From Crystallibacter degradans (lineage in GTDB: Bacteria > Actinomycetota > Actinomycetes > Actinomycetales > Micrococcaceae), in assembly GCF_012952295.1 (NCBI RefSeq), contig NZ_JABBCH010000011.1:80961-144960 (forward strand): 64,000 nucleotides of DNA, written 5' to 3'. A model generated the notes under the pieces. The model was not told where the DNA came from and made no database searches. It worked only from the letters and a program-made list of their open reading frames with translations. The position numbers and the translations under genes were made by a program. Positions 1 to 8,859 of this stretch are shown here, one piece after another. The stretch's first letter is position 1. Every line of letters begins with the position of its first letter.

Positions 1-135
1 GGAGGCCTGGAAGGTGCCGTCTTCTTTCCAGTACTTGAGCACCAGTTCCTCGATCTCCGGGAACTTCGGGGAGCTCTGGGCAGCGGCTGCGCCGGCGGTG
101 GTGGCCTTGGGATAAATCTGGGGCATATTCGTCAT
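1..135 (-). CDS. ileS: Isoleucyl-tRNA synthetase, N-terminal fragment (cut by window edge)
   Basis: Reading leftward, about 45 residues are visible before the window edge, beginning MTNMPQIYPKA and containing FPEIEELVLKYW, which fits the N-terminal helix ahead of the catalytic domain of bacterial IleRS (class Ia synthetase that charges tRNA-Ile in the cytoplasm). A second in-frame ATG lies at 126, and the AGGATGA just ahead of it could be its ribosome binding site, so either start is possible. The identity is supported independently by the T-box leader immediately upstream, whose specifier codon reads AUC (Ile). The catalytic motifs lie outside the window. Confidence 0.85.
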   Translation of the reverse strand, partial: MTNMPQIYPKATTAGAAAAQSSPKFPEIEELVLKYWKEDGTFQAS

Positions 136-199
136 CCTGGAAAGACAGCTAGCAAGCGTGGACACTTCCTGCGAGGACGTGCTCTGAACCAAGCAGCCG

Positions 200-430
200 T
201 GCCAGTTGTCTCAACTCGCCCGGCGGCCGGGAGCGGAACCCGCGGTACCACCTCACTTGCTGACCTCCCCGGGCTCCTCACGGGAACCTGAAGGGGCAGC
301 CCCTCATTCACTGCTGTGACGGGCTTACCCGTCCGGTTCTACTGGGTGCCGCGCCGGTTGGCACGGAACCGTTCTTCCGGAAGCTCACCGGTGATGGCCG
401 GGTCCAAGCTGTTGCCTTCCAGTTTAGATG
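200..430 (-). promoter_or_regulatory. T-box riboswitch leader of ileS, specifier AUC
   Basis: On the minus strand the conserved T-box sequence GAGGTGGTACCGCGGG is present (complement of about 239-254). Further upstream a Stem I-like region carries GGCCATCACCGGTGAGC, where ATC (complement of 393-395) sits as the specifier codon. T-boxes sense the charging state of the matching tRNA. Actinobacterial ileS T-boxes are known to act mostly on translation initiation by masking the ribosome binding site, and here no intrinsic terminator with a T-run is visible between the T-box and the ileS start, which fits that mode. The outer limits are approximate because the stems were paired by eye. Confidence 0.85.
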
Positions 431-474
431 GCTGCGGGCTCCAATGTCGAAACATCGGCGGCCGGGTGCCCGCT

Positions 475-1218
475 TCAGCGCCGGATCAGCTTGTGTGCCG
501 CTGCCTGCGCGACCGGCCGGATGACCACTTGGTCCAGATTGATGTGATGCGGCAGATTCAGCGAATAGGCGACGACGTCGGCCACATCGGCAGCTACCAG
601 GGGCTTGTCCACGCCCTGATAGATCTTGTCGGCTGCGGTCCGGTCACCGCCGAGCCGGTTGAGCGAGAACTCCTCGGTGCGGACCAGACCCGGGGCAATC
701 TCGATCACACGGACGTTGTGTTCTGCCTCTTCGAGCCGCAGCGTGTTCGCCATCGAGTGCTCCGCGAACTTGGCCGCCACGTACCCGCCGCCGTTTTCGT
801 AGGCGGCCAGTCCCGCCGTCGACGTCAGCAGCAGCACTGAACCTTCGCCATTTTCGCGCAGTGCCGGGAGGAATCCCTGGATCATGCGCAGCGTGCCGAG
901 GACGTTGACGTTGTACATGTGCTCCCAGTCGGCCAGTTTGCCCTCAAGCATCGAGTCCGTGCCGAAGGCGCCGCCGGCGATGTTGACCAGCGCATCGATT
1001 CCGCCGGTTGCCAGCACATTCTTGACCAGACGGTCCACGGAGGCAGCATCGGTAATGTCGGCGGCATATGCGGTGGCTCCGGTTTCGGCGGCCAGGTCTT
1101 CGAGCCGCTCCGCTCGACGTGCGACCGCTATCACGTCCCAGCCGCTGTCACGCAGCGCCTTCACCGATGCCTTGCCAATGCCTGAACTCGCCCCGGTCAC
1201 TACTGCACGTTTAGTCAC
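475..1218 (-). CDS. SDR-family NAD(P)-dependent oxidoreductase
   Basis: A 247-residue classical short-chain dehydrogenase/reductase. The N-terminal Rossmann motif TGASSGIG (about residues 8-15), the structural NIAG motif and the active-site YVAAK (Tyr-x-x-x-Lys) with an upstream Ser are all present, and the length is normal. The sequence is closest in style to the YdfG group (serine or 3-hydroxy acid dehydrogenases), but the substrate cannot be read from sequence. The start is GTG at 1218; no strong Shine-Dalgarno is visible. It lies 18 bp downstream of the DUF488 gene on the same strand, so the two are probably cotranscribed. Confidence 0.85.
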   Translation of the reverse strand: MTKRAVVTGASSGIGKASVKALRDSGWDVIAVARRAERLEDLAAETGATAYAADITDAASVDRLVKNVLATGGIDALVNIAGGAFGTDSMLEGKLADWEHMYNVNVLGTLRMIQGFLPALRENGEGSVLLLTSTAGLAAYENGGGYVAAKFAEHSMANTLRLEEAEHNVRVIEIAPGLVRTEEFSLNRLGGDRTAADKIYQGVDKPLVAADVADVVAYSLNLPHHINLDQVVIRPVAQAAAHKLIRR

Positions 1219-1236
1219 AGGACCAGCGTAAACAGG

Positions 1237-1596
1237 TCAGGTGCTCAATCGCGCGTTTAAGTACGCGTTTAACACAACTGCTTGGTTGTGCTCCTCGTCC
1301 TTGGCACCGAAGAGCAATGTCATCGAGTCATGTTCCCCGGCGGCATCGATCAGGACCTGGACAGCGTCCGACTGCTGCAACTCCTTGCGGTAGGCCTGGG
1401 CAAAATCATCGAATTTCTTCGGATCGTGGCCGAACTCTTTGCGGAGCCCGTCAGAGGGACCGACGTCTTTGAGCCAAAGGTCAATATGTGCGTCTTCCTT
1501 CTTGATGCCCCGCGGCCACAGTCGGTCCACCAGAACCCGGTATCCGTCCGCTGGATCAGGTTCTTGATAGATGCGTTTGATCCGGATGCTTCCCAT
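1237..1596 (-). CDS. DUF488 family protein
   Basis: A 119-residue protein beginning MGSIRIKRIYQEP, with the family signature DGYRVLVDRLWPRG, a later LRKEFGHDPKKF segment and a C-terminal LLFGAKDEEHNQA. These are typical of DUF488 (YeaO-like) proteins, small cytoplasmic proteins of unknown biochemical role. The length is normal for the family. It is first in a likely two-gene unit with the SDR gene and diverges from valS across about 100 bp. Confidence 0.85.
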   Translation of the reverse strand: MGSIRIKRIYQEPDPADGYRVLVDRLWPRGIKKEDAHIDLWLKDVGPSDGLRKEFGHDPKKFDDFAQAYRKELQQSDAVQVLIDAAGEHDSMTLLFGAKDEEHNQAVVLNAYLNARLST

Positions 1597-1699
1597 AGCC
1601 GCATGCTACGCCGGACGGCGTGCTTCCGACAGAAGCCATGCCAGCAGGCCCGGACGTCGGATATGAATCTGCTCCCGCTGTCATGGGAGAATGACCCCC

Positions 1700-4321
1700 A
1701 TGGCTGAACATGAATCGGGCACAGACACGCCCGCAACCGTAAATGTCCCCGACAAGCCGGCCCTCGAAGGCCTCGAGGCTGTCCTCACCCAGCGGTGGCG
1801 CGAGGAAGGAACCTACAAGTTCAACCCGGACACTACCCGGGAACAGGTCTACTCGATCGACACTCCCCCGCCGACCGCGTCGGGTTCGCTGCACGTGGGC
1901 CACATGTTCTCCTACACGCAGACAGACGTTCTGGCCCGTTTCCAGCGCATGCAGGGCAAGAACGTCTTCTATCCGATGGGCTGGGATGACAACGGCCTGC
2001 CTACCGAACGTCGCGTACAGAATTTCTACGGTGTCCGCTGCGATCCGTCCGTGCCGTACAACCCCGATTACCAGCCGCCGGCCAAGCCCGCAAAGAACCA
2101 GCGTGATTTCGACGTCGTGTCCCGGCGGACTTTCATCGAGCTCTGCGAAGAACTCGCCGTCGAGGACGAGAAGGTTTTTGAAAACCTCTTCAGCACGCTG
2201 GGCCTTTCCGTCGACTGGGAACTGACCTACCGGACCATCGACGACGTTTCCCGTTCCGTCTCCCAGCGTGCCTTCCTGGCCAATCTGACCGCCGGTGACG
2301 CCTACATGGCCGAAGCCCCGACGCTGTGGGACGTCACGTTCCGCACTGCCGTTGCCCAGGCGGAGCTCGAAGACCGGGAAATGCCCGGTGCGTACTACCG
2401 TTACGCCTTCGAAACGCCGGCCGGCGAGAAGATCCACATCGAAACCACCCGGCCCGAGCTGCTGGCCGCGTGTGTGGCACTCGTCGCCCACCCCGACGAC
2501 GAGCGCTACCAGCCGCTGTTCGGCACGAAGGTGAAATCCCCGTTGTTCGGCGTCGAGGTAGAGGTCAAACCCCACCCGCTGGCCAAGCCCGACAAGGGCG
2601 CGGGCATCGCCATGGTCTGTACTTTCGGCGACCTCACAGACGTCACCTGGTGGCGTGAACTGCAGTTGCCTACCCGGGCCATTGTGGGACGGGACGGCCG
2701 AATCGCAGCCGAGACGCCGGAGTGGATAACTTCGGACGAGGGTAAGGCCAACTTCGCCGAGATCGCCGGCAAAACCGTCTTCTCCGCCAAGGAAAAGGTT
2801 GTCGAGTTGTTGGACGCAGCCGGAGAGCTGGACGGAGAGCCGAAGAAGATGTCCCATCCGGTCAACTTCTACGAAAAGGGCGACAAGCCGCTCGAAGTCG
2901 TCACGTCGCGCCAGTGGTACATCCGCAACGGCGGCCGCGACGCAGAACGCCGGGAGCGGCTGATCGGCCGCGGTCGGGACATCGAGTTCCACCCGTCCTT
3001 CATGCGCTCCCGCTACGAGAACTGGATCGAAGGCCTCAACGGTGACTGGCTGGTCTCCCGCCAGCGTTTCTTCGGAGTTCCGATCCCGGTCTGGTACCCC
3101 TTGGACTCCGCAGGAAACCCGGACTACGACAATCCGGTGCTGCCGGCTGACGAGATGCTGCCGGTGGATCCGGCCGCGGAAGCAGCCCCGGGTTACGACG
3201 AATCCCAGCGCGACGTTCCCGGCGGCTTTACCGGGGACGCCGATGTCCTGGATACCTGGGCCACCTCCTCGCTGACCCCTCAGATCGTGGGCAAATGGAG
3301 CCGCGACGAAGAGTTCTTCGGCAAGGTCTTTCCGTTCGACCTGCGTCCGCAGGGCCACGACATCATCCGGACCTGGCTCTTCTCCACGGCTGTGCGCGCG
3401 GACGCGCTCAACAACTGCGCACCGTGGAAGCATGCCGCGATCTCCGGCTGGATCCTGGACCCGGACCGCAAGAAGATGTCCAAGTCCAAGGGCAACGTCG
3501 TGGTTCCTACGGATGTCCTCGAGCAGTTCGGTGCTGACGCGGTGCGTTACTGGGCCGCTTCGGCCAAGCTGGGCGCAGACACGGCCTATGAAATCGCGCA
3601 GATGAAGATCGGCCGCAGGCTGGCCATCAAGCTGCTCAACGCCTCCAAGTTTGTGCTGAATTTGGGGGCCACCGAAACGTCGGTCATCTCCTCCGACGCA
3701 TCGGTGATCACCAACCCGCTGGACAAGTCGCTGCTGGGCCAGTTGGCCGATGTGGTCGAGCAGGCCACCGCGGCATTCGAGAAGTACGACTACGCCCGGG
3801 CGCTCCAGATCAGCGAGAGCTTCTTCTGGTCCTTCACCGACGATTATGTCGAGCTGATCAAGGATCGCGCCTACGGCGGTGCCGGGGATGCAGAGCAGGC
3901 GAGTGTGCTGGCCACGCTGGCCACAACCCTGGACGCCCTGCTGCGGCTCTTCGCTCCCTTCCTGCCGTTCGCCACTGAAGAAGTGTGGGGATGGTGGCGC
4001 GCCGGTTCCGTCCACCGCACCGAATGGCCGACGACGGCGGCGCTGTCGGGTATCGCCGCGGACGCCGACAAGGATTTACTCGGCACGGTCGGTCTTGCCC
4101 TCGGCGGCATCCGGAAGGCCAAGTCCGAGGCCAAGGTCAAGCAGCGCACCGAGGTCGTGACCGCTCTGATCAGCGGGTCCGCGAAGCAGATGGCACAGCT
4201 GGAAGCCGGTCTGGGCGATCTGAAGGCGGCAGGCAACGCCAGTGAGCTAAAGCTCACGGAGGCGGACGGTGAACTGGCGGTCTCCGGCGTCGAACTGGCC
4301 GCAGCTGGAGAGCCGGCGTAA
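1700..4321 (+). CDS. valS: Valyl-tRNA synthetase, archaeal-like type
   Basis: Class Ia synthetase that charges tRNA-Val. It has the HVGH signature (residues 65-68) and KMSKS (residues 592-596), with an editing (CP1) domain between them and an anticodon-binding helical domain plus a short C-terminal tail. The start at 1700 is preferred over an in-frame ATG at 1691 because GGGAGA at 1685-1690 is well spaced only for 1700. After HVGH the sequence reads GWDDNGLPTERRVQ, where most bacterial ValRS have a GTDHAGIATQ-type segment. That form is typical of archaeal and Rickettsia-like ValRS. Length is 873 aa. Confidence 0.93.
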   Translation: MAEHESGTDTPATVNVPDKPALEGLEAVLTQRWREEGTYKFNPDTTREQVYSIDTPPPTASGSLHVGHMFSYTQTDVLARFQRMQGKNVFYPMGWDDNGLPTERRVQNFYGVRCDPSVPYNPDYQPPAKPAKNQRDFDVVSRRTFIELCEELAVEDEKVFENLFSTLGLSVDWELTYRTIDDVSRSVSQRAFLANLTAGDAYMAEAPTLWDVTFRTAVAQAELEDREMPGAYYRYAFETPAGEKIHIETTRPELLAACVALVAHPDDERYQPLFGTKVKSPLFGVEVEVKPHPLAKPDKGAGIAMVCTFGDLTDVTWWRELQLPTRAIVGRDGRIAAETPEWITSDEGKANFAEIAGKTVFSAKEKVVELLDAAGELDGEPKKMSHPVNFYEKGDKPLEVVTSRQWYIRNGGRDAERRERLIGRGRDIEFHPSFMRSRYENWIEGLNGDWLVSRQRFFGVPIPVWYPLDSAGNPDYDNPVLPADEMLPVDPAAEAAPGYDESQRDVPGGFTGDADVLDTWATSSLTPQIVGKWSRDEEFFGKVFPFDLRPQGHDIIRTWLFSTAVRADALNNCAPWKHAAISGWILDPDRKKMSKSKGNVVVPTDVLEQFGADAVRYWAASAKLGADTAYEIAQMKIGRRLAIKLLNASKFVLNLGATETSVISSDASVITNPLDKSLLGQLADVVEQATAAFEKYDYARALQISESFFWSFTDDYVELIKDRAYGGAGDAEQASVLATLATTLDALLRLFAPFLPFATEEVWGWWRAGSVHRTEWPTTAALSGIAADADKDLLGTVGLALGGIRKAKSEAKVKQRTEVVTALISGSAKQMAQLEAGLGDLKAAGNASELKLTEADGELAVSGVELAAAGEPA

Positions 4322-4338
4322 CAAGCCCTTAACGAGGG

Positions 4339-4374
4339 GAAGCCCCATCAGCGTTTAGCCGTTGGTGGGGCTTC
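4339..4374 (+). terminator. Hairpin after valS
   Basis: A 12-bp stem (4339-4350 with 4363-4374, arms GAAGCCCCATCA and TGGTGGGGCTTC, one G-T pair) and a 12-nt loop begin 17 bp past the valS stop. There is no T-run after it, so it may be an L-shaped actinobacterial terminator. Confidence 0.55.
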
Positions 4375-4613
4375 GACTCGATGATTCGTGTAGTGACGTT
4401 CAGAATCTCCCGAACTCCGCAGAACTTCAGGTCTTCCAAGCCTCGTCACAGGCTGGCAGTTGGTGGAACTGAGTCCAGTCAACTTGTCTCTGAATCTTTG
4501 GTGTTCGTTCCCGCATCTTTTGGTGGATGCGTATAAACATTTATACTCCCCCGCAAGCCGACACGCCAGAGCATCCGGAATTTTTTCCGAAATATCTCCG
4601 GCGTGCCGCCGCA
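4375..4613. other. Intergenic stretch, no gene seen
   Basis: Between the valS hairpin and the end of the reductase gene I see no convincing coding sequence. An 88-codon minus-strand reading frame here has no recognisable features and no ribosome binding site, and the stretch is less GC-rich than its neighbours. Confidence 0.5.
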
Positions 4614-5234
4614 TTAGTTGAACTCAGGACTGGTAGTGCGGGAACGCTTGATCTCATAGAAGTACGGGAATTCCGCCAGTGCGACGGCTCCGTCGAAGAT
4701 CCGGCCAGCGGCATCTCCTCGGGGGATCCGGGTCAGTACCGGTCCGAAGAAGGCTGTCCCGTTGAATGCGACGACCGGAGTTCCGACCTCGTCACCCACC
4801 AAGCTGATGCCTTCCTCATGGCTGGCACGCAGCTGCTCGTCATACTCATCAGAGGTGGCATAGGTTGCCAGGTCCGTCGGAAGGCCCACCTCCGCTAGCG
4901 ATGCCGCGATGACGGCTTCGATCTCCTTGTTGCCTTCGTCGTGGATGCGGGTGCCCATGGCGTCGTAGAGCCGCTTAACGTAGTCGGCGCCGTGCAGTTC
5001 CCGGGCCGCGATGATGACGCGGACGGGTCCCCAGGCGGTCTTCAGGAATTCCTTGTAGGTGTCGGGCAACTCGTCCCGGCCATCGTTCAGCACGGCCAGG
5101 CTCATGACGTGCCAGTCCACCTTGACCTCGCGGACCTTTTCAACCTCAAGCATCCAGCGCGAGGTAATCCAGGCGAACGGGCATGCCGGATCGAACCAGA
5201 AATCAACGGTCGACGGCGCGTTGTTATCGGGCAT
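4614..5234 (-). CDS. Mycothiol-dependent reductase of the Rv2466c (DsbA-like) family, single active-site Cys
   Basis: A 206-residue thioredoxin-fold protein that aligns by eye along its whole length with M. tuberculosis Rv2466c: FWFDPACPFAWITSRW, WGPVRVIIAARE, VGTPVVAFNG (cis-Pro loop) and FFGPVLTRIPRG. Rv2466c is a mycothiol-dependent nitroreductase/oxidoreductase with a CPWC active site. Here the site is Cys18-Pro-Phe-Ala21, so the second (resolving) Cys is missing. AAGGAG lies 8 nt ahead of the ATG. It lies 56 bp downstream of the distal clpX. The loss suggests a monothiol mechanism, if it is active. Confidence 0.85.
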   Translation of the reverse strand: MPDNNAPSTVDFWFDPACPFAWITSRWMLEVEKVREVKVDWHVMSLAVLNDGRDELPDTYKEFLKTAWGPVRVIIAARELHGADYVKRLYDAMGTRIHDEGNKEIEAVIAASLAEVGLPTDLATYATSDEYDEQLRASHEEGISLVGDEVGTPVVAFNGTAFFGPVLTRIPRGDAAGRIFDGAVALAEFPYFYEIKRSRTTSPEFN

Positions 5235-5290
5235 ACTCGAAACTCCTTATTGTGGAAAATATTTGTCGTGCTTAAATGCGCAACCGGGGA

Positions 5291-6583
5291 TCAGGCGGAT
5301 TTGTTCCGGCGCATGGCTGCAACGTCCTGCGGTATCAGGATGGGATCGCCCTTGCCCTTGATGACGTCGCCGGTAATGGCCACGGAGGCGATATCCTGGC
5401 GGCTCGGCATCTCGAACATCACCGGCTGCAGCGCTTCTTCCACTATGGCCCGCAGGCCGCGGGCGCCTGTCCCGCGCTCAAGCGCGAGTTCTGCAACCGC
5501 TTCGAGAGCCTCCGGCTCGAAGGACAGCTCCACACCATCCAACTGGAACAGCTTCTGGTACTGCTTGATGAGCGCGTTCTTCGGCTCTGTCAGGATCTGG
5601 ATCAGTGCCGCACGGTCCAATTTCGATACCGTGGCGATCACCGGCAGACGGCCGATAAACTCGGGGATCAAACCGAACTTCAGCAGATCTTCGGGCATGA
5701 CCTGCCCGTGGCTGTCCACATCCTTGGAGACCTCGCGCAGCATTGCACCAAAGCCGACGCCCTTGCCTCCGGACCTACTCTCAACGATGTCCTCGAGTCC
5801 GGCGAAGGCACCGGCCACGATAAAGAGCACGTTGGTCGTATCGATCTGGATGGCTTCCTGCTGCGGCTGCTTCTTGCCGCCCTGCGGCGGGACGGAGGCG
5901 ACGGTCCCCTCCAGGATCTTCAGCAGTGCCTGCTGGACACCCTCTCCGGAAACGTCCCGGGTGATGGAGGGGTTCTCGCTCTTGCGCGAGATCTTGTCGA
6001 TCTCGTCAATGTAGATGATCCCTTGCTCGGCCTTCTTGACGTCATAGTCAGCGGCCTGGAGAAGCTTGAGCAGAATGTTCTCGACGTCTTCACCAACATA
6101 GCCGGCCTCAGTCAGGGCGGTCGCATCGGCAATGGCGAACGGAACGTTGAGCCGACGTGCCAGGGTCTGCGCAAGAAACGTCTTACCGCAGCCGGTTGGA
6201 CCGACCAGCAAAATATTGGATTTGCCGACCTCGACGTCGCCCAGCGGACCGGCAGCGTAGGAATCAGGAGAACCTTCGGACACCCGAGCTGGCTGGGTAC
6301 GTTTGTAGTGGTTGTAGACAGCAACCGCCAAGGCCCGCTTCGCCGGTTCCTGCCCGATGACGTACTCCTGCAAAGACTCAAAAATCTCCCGCGGCTTGGG
6401 CAGTTCGAAGCCGACAGGCTCTGCCGCTACGGAGAATTCCTCCGCAAGCATCTCGTTGCACAGCTCGATGCACTCGTCACAGATGTAGACCCCGTGGCCC
6501 GCGACCAGCTTTCGGACCTGTTTCTGGCTTTTAGCGCAGAAAGAGCATTTGAGCAGGTCGCCGTTTCCACCGATGCGGGCCAT
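5291..6583 (-). CDS. clpX: ClpX paralogue, distal copy with altered RKH loop
   Basis: A 430-residue AAA+ unfoldase subunit, the second of two tandem ClpX genes. The zinc-binding domain (Cys13, 16, 35, 38), Walker A GPTGCGKT (128-135), pore loop GYVG (161-164), Walker B and sensor motifs are intact. The RKH loop, which in ClpX helps recognise substrates such as ssrA tags, reads KKQ at 237-239 within [10 protein letters not shown], where the neighbouring copy has [10 protein letters not shown]. The ClpP-docking loop is VGF at 276-278. AGAGGA precedes the ATG. It follows the first clpX by 51 bp and is probably cotranscribed with it. Known biology: ClpX hexamers feed ClpP. Inference: altered substrate choice or mixed hexamers. 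Confidence 0.92.
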   Translation of the reverse strand: MARIGGNGDLLKCSFCAKSQKQVRKLVAGHGVYICDECIELCNEMLAEEFSVAAEPVGFELPKPREIFESLQEYVIGQEPAKRALAVAVYNHYKRTQPARVSEGSPDSYAAGPLGDVEVGKSNILLVGPTGCGKTFLAQTLARRLNVPFAIADATALTEAGYVGEDVENILLKLLQAADYDVKKAEQGIIYIDEIDKISRKSENPSITRDVSGEGVQQALLKILEGTVASVPPQGGKKQPQQEAIQIDTTNVLFIVAGAFAGLEDIVESRSGGKGVGFGAMLREVSKDVDSHGQVMPEDLLKFGLIPEFIGRLPVIATVSKLDRAALIQILTEPKNALIKQYQKLFQLDGVELSFEPEALEAVAELALERGTGARGLRAIVEEALQPVMFEMPSRQDIASVAITGDVIKGKGDPILIPQDVAAMRRNKSA

Positions 6584-6634
6584 ATTCCGTCCTCTACCTG
6601 GTCGTCTGTCTGGATTGTGCGGCGCCAGTTCCGG

Positions 6635-7927
6635 TCAGGCCGACTTGTTCCGCCGCTTGGCAACTACATCGTGGGAAATGAGGGAAGGCTCCCCCTTGCC
6701 GTTCACCACGTCGGCGGTAATCACGACGGCAGCGATGTCTTCGCGGCTGGGCAGGTCGAACATCACCGGCTGCAGGGCCTCCTCGACAATGGCGCGCAGG
6801 CCACGGGCGCCTGTCCCCCGCTCGAGTGCGAGCTGGGCCACGGCTTCCAGAGCCTCCGGCTCGAAGGAGAGTTCAACACCATCCAGTTGGAACATCTTCT
6901 GGTACTGCTTGATCAATGCGTTCTTAGGTTCGGTCAGGATCTGGATCAGGGCGGTGCGGTCAAGGTGCGATACCGTGGTGATCACCGGCAGACGGCCGAT
7001 GAATTCGGGGATCAAGCCGAACTTCAGCAGGTCCTCCGGCATGACTTCGCCGTAGCTGTCGGCGTCCTTGCTGGCGTCGCTCAGTGGAGCACCGAACCCG
7101 ATGCCCTTGCGACCGGCCCGTGAACCGATGATTTCCTCCAGTCCGGCGAACGCGCCGGCCACGATGAAGAGCACATTGGTGGTGTCGATCTGGATGAATT
7201 CCTGATGCGGGTGCTTCCGGCCGCCTTGCGGCGGAACGGATGCCACTGTTCCCTCCAGGATCTTCAGCAGTGCCTGCTGGACACCCTCTCCGGAAACGTC
7301 CCGGGTGATGGACGGATTCTCGCTCTTGCGCGAGATCTTGTCGATTTCGTCAATGTAGATGATCCCTTGCTCGGCCTTCTTGACGTCATAGTCAGCGGCC
7401 TGGATGAGCTTGAGCAGAATGTTCTCGACGTCTTCGCCGACGTAGCCGGCTTCGGTCAACGCGGTGGCATCCGCGACGGCAAAGGGAACGTTCAGCCGGC
7501 GTGCCAGGGTCTGGGCCAGATACGTCTTGCCGCAGCCGGTGGGTCCAATCAGCAGAATGTTGGACTTGCCGACCTCGACGTCGTCCAACGGGCTGGTGTC
7601 GGAGAGGTTCCCCGCGCTCTTGGGCGTGTGACCGGACTGGATCCGCTTGTAATGGTTGTAGACGGCAACGGCCAAGGCCCGCTTCGCCGGTTCCTGTCCG
7701 ATGACGTATTCCTGCAGGAAGTCGAATATTTCACGCGGCTTGGGCAGTTCGAAGGAGCCGAGGTCCGAAACCTCCGACAGCTCCTCTTCGATGATCTCGT
7801 TGCAGAGCTCAATGCATTCGTCACAGATATAGACGCCGGGGCCGGCGATCAGCTTCCGGACTTGTTTCTGGCTTTTGCCGCAGAAGGAGCACTTGAGCAG
7901 GTCAGCGCTCTCACCAATGCGAGCCAT
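6635..7927 (-). CDS. clpX: ATP-dependent Clp protease ATP-binding subunit ClpX, canonical copy
   Basis: A 430-residue ClpX with all expected elements: zinc-binding Cys13/16/35/38, Walker A GPTGCGKT (128-135), GYVG pore loop (161-164), Walker B with DEID, RKH loop 237-239 and the ClpP-binding IGF loop at 276-278. It unfolds substrates and threads them into ClpP1P2. AAGGGGA sits upstream of the ATG. It follows clpP2 after about 207 bp containing a strong hairpin, so it may have its own promoter. It is nearly identical to the downstream paralogue in a central 185-bp block but clearly diverged around residues 45-60 and 96-115. Confidence 0.95.
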   Translation of the reverse strand: MARIGESADLLKCSFCGKSQKQVRKLIAGPGVYICDECIELCNEIIEEELSEVSDLGSFELPKPREIFDFLQEYVIGQEPAKRALAVAVYNHYKRIQSGHTPKSAGNLSDTSPLDDVEVGKSNILLIGPTGCGKTYLAQTLARRLNVPFAVADATALTEAGYVGEDVENILLKLIQAADYDVKKAEQGIIYIDEIDKISRKSENPSITRDVSGEGVQQALLKILEGTVASVPPQGGRKHPHQEFIQIDTTNVLFIVAGAFAGLEEIIGSRAGRKGIGFGAPLSDASKDADSYGEVMPEDLLKFGLIPEFIGRLPVITTVSHLDRTALIQILTEPKNALIKQYQKMFQLDGVELSFEPEALEAVAQLALERGTGARGLRAIVEEALQPVMFDLPSREDIAAVVITADVVNGKGEPSLISHDVVAKRRNKSA

Positions 7928-8065
7928 ATTCAGTCCCCTTACTTGGTCCTACTGGAATCGGTCAACGCCCGGGAGCAGCGTGCGGAGCTCCCATGCTCAG
8001 ACGAATGAAGGCGGCTGACTTGCTTCCACTCTAAATCACTTGGCTGACAGTTTCAGTAACCACAG

Positions 8066-8097
8066 AGCCCGTGGTGCCATGTTAAGCACCACGGGCT
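8066..8097 (-). terminator. Hairpin between clpP2 and clpX
   Basis: A perfect 12-bp stem (8066-8077 with 8086-8097, arms AGCCCGTGGTGC and GCACCACGGGCT) with an 8-nt loop. There is no T-run on either side. It probably ends or attenuates the clpP1-clpP2 transcript ahead of the clpX pair. Confidence 0.6.
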
Positions 8098-8133
8098 GAG
8101 TAGATCAGCAATGAAATTGCCAAGTCACAATAT

Positions 8134-8808
8134 TTAGGCCTTGTTGATGGCCGGCTTGTGAATCTTGCGCGAATCGAGGACCTGGTCGATCAGTCCGTAG
8201 GACAGCGCGTCCGCGGCCGCCAGGATCTTGTCGCGTTCGATGTCAACATTAACCTGCTCGGAGGTCCTGCCGCTGTGCAGTGCCAGAGTATCTTCAAGCC
8301 AGGAGCGCATACGCATGACCTCGGCTGCCTGGATCTCCAGGTCCGATGCCTGCCCGCGTTCACCGCCGCCGAGTGCCGGCTGGTGGATCAGCACGCGTGC
8401 GTTCGGCAAAGCCAGGCGCTTGCCCGGGGTACCCGCCGCCAGCAATACAGCGGCAGCACTGGCCGCTTGCCCGAGGCAAACCGTCTGGATCTCGGGACGG
8501 ATGTACTGCATCGTGTCGTAGATGGCGGTCATCGCAGTGAACGAGCCGCCGGGCGAGTTGATGTACAACGTGATGTCGCGGTCCGGATCCGTGGATTCCA
8601 GGACAAGCAGCTGCGCCATGACGTCGTCCGCCGAGGCGTCGTCCACCTGCACGCCGAGGAAGATGATCCGGTCCTCGAAGAGCTTGGTGTAGGGGTCCTG
8701 GCGCTTGAAGCCGTAAGGCGTGCGCTCTTCGAACTGCGGCAGCACATAGCGGCTGGTCGGAAGGTTGGCTGCATGGCCGCCGGCAGCGGCAGCAAAATTG
8801 TGGTTCAT
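8134..8808 (-). CDS. clpP: ATP-dependent Clp protease proteolytic subunit ClpP2
   Basis: A 224-residue serine peptidase subunit. The catalytic Ser lies in [11 protein letters not shown], the His in HQPALGG and the Asp in [12 protein letters not shown] forms the oxyanion region. The longer N-terminus (about 35 residues before the core) and [11 protein letters not shown] are typical of actinobacterial ClpP2, which forms a mixed tetradecamer with ClpP1. GCAGGAG lies about 8 nt before the ATG. It lies 51 bp downstream of clpP1 and is evidently cotranscribed. Confidence 0.95.
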   Translation of the reverse strand: MNHNFAAAAGGHAANLPTSRYVLPQFEERTPYGFKRQDPYTKLFEDRIIFLGVQVDDASADDVMAQLLVLESTDPDRDITLYINSPGGSFTAMTAIYDTMQYIRPEIQTVCLGQAASAAAVLLAAGTPGKRLALPNARVLIHQPALGGGERGQASDLEIQAAEVMRMRSWLEDTLALHSGRTSEQVNVDIERDKILAAADALSYGLIDQVLDSRKIHKPAINKA

Positions 8809-8859
8809 CGTGATTCTCCTGCTTCTAATGATCGTAGGGGCGTGTCGCAGAACCTGCGA

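Noticed and set aside
1556..4015. 819-codon minus-strand open frame
   Set aside because: It lies antisense to valS; high-GC codon bias opens this frame, and it has no family features.
4348..4614. 88-codon minus-strand frame
   Set aside because: No ribosome binding site, no recognisable motif, and its start overlaps the end of the reductase gene.
5276..7123. 615-codon plus-strand open frame across both clpX genes
   Set aside because: Antisense shadow; it contains the same peptide twice because clpX is duplicated, not a real repeat protein.
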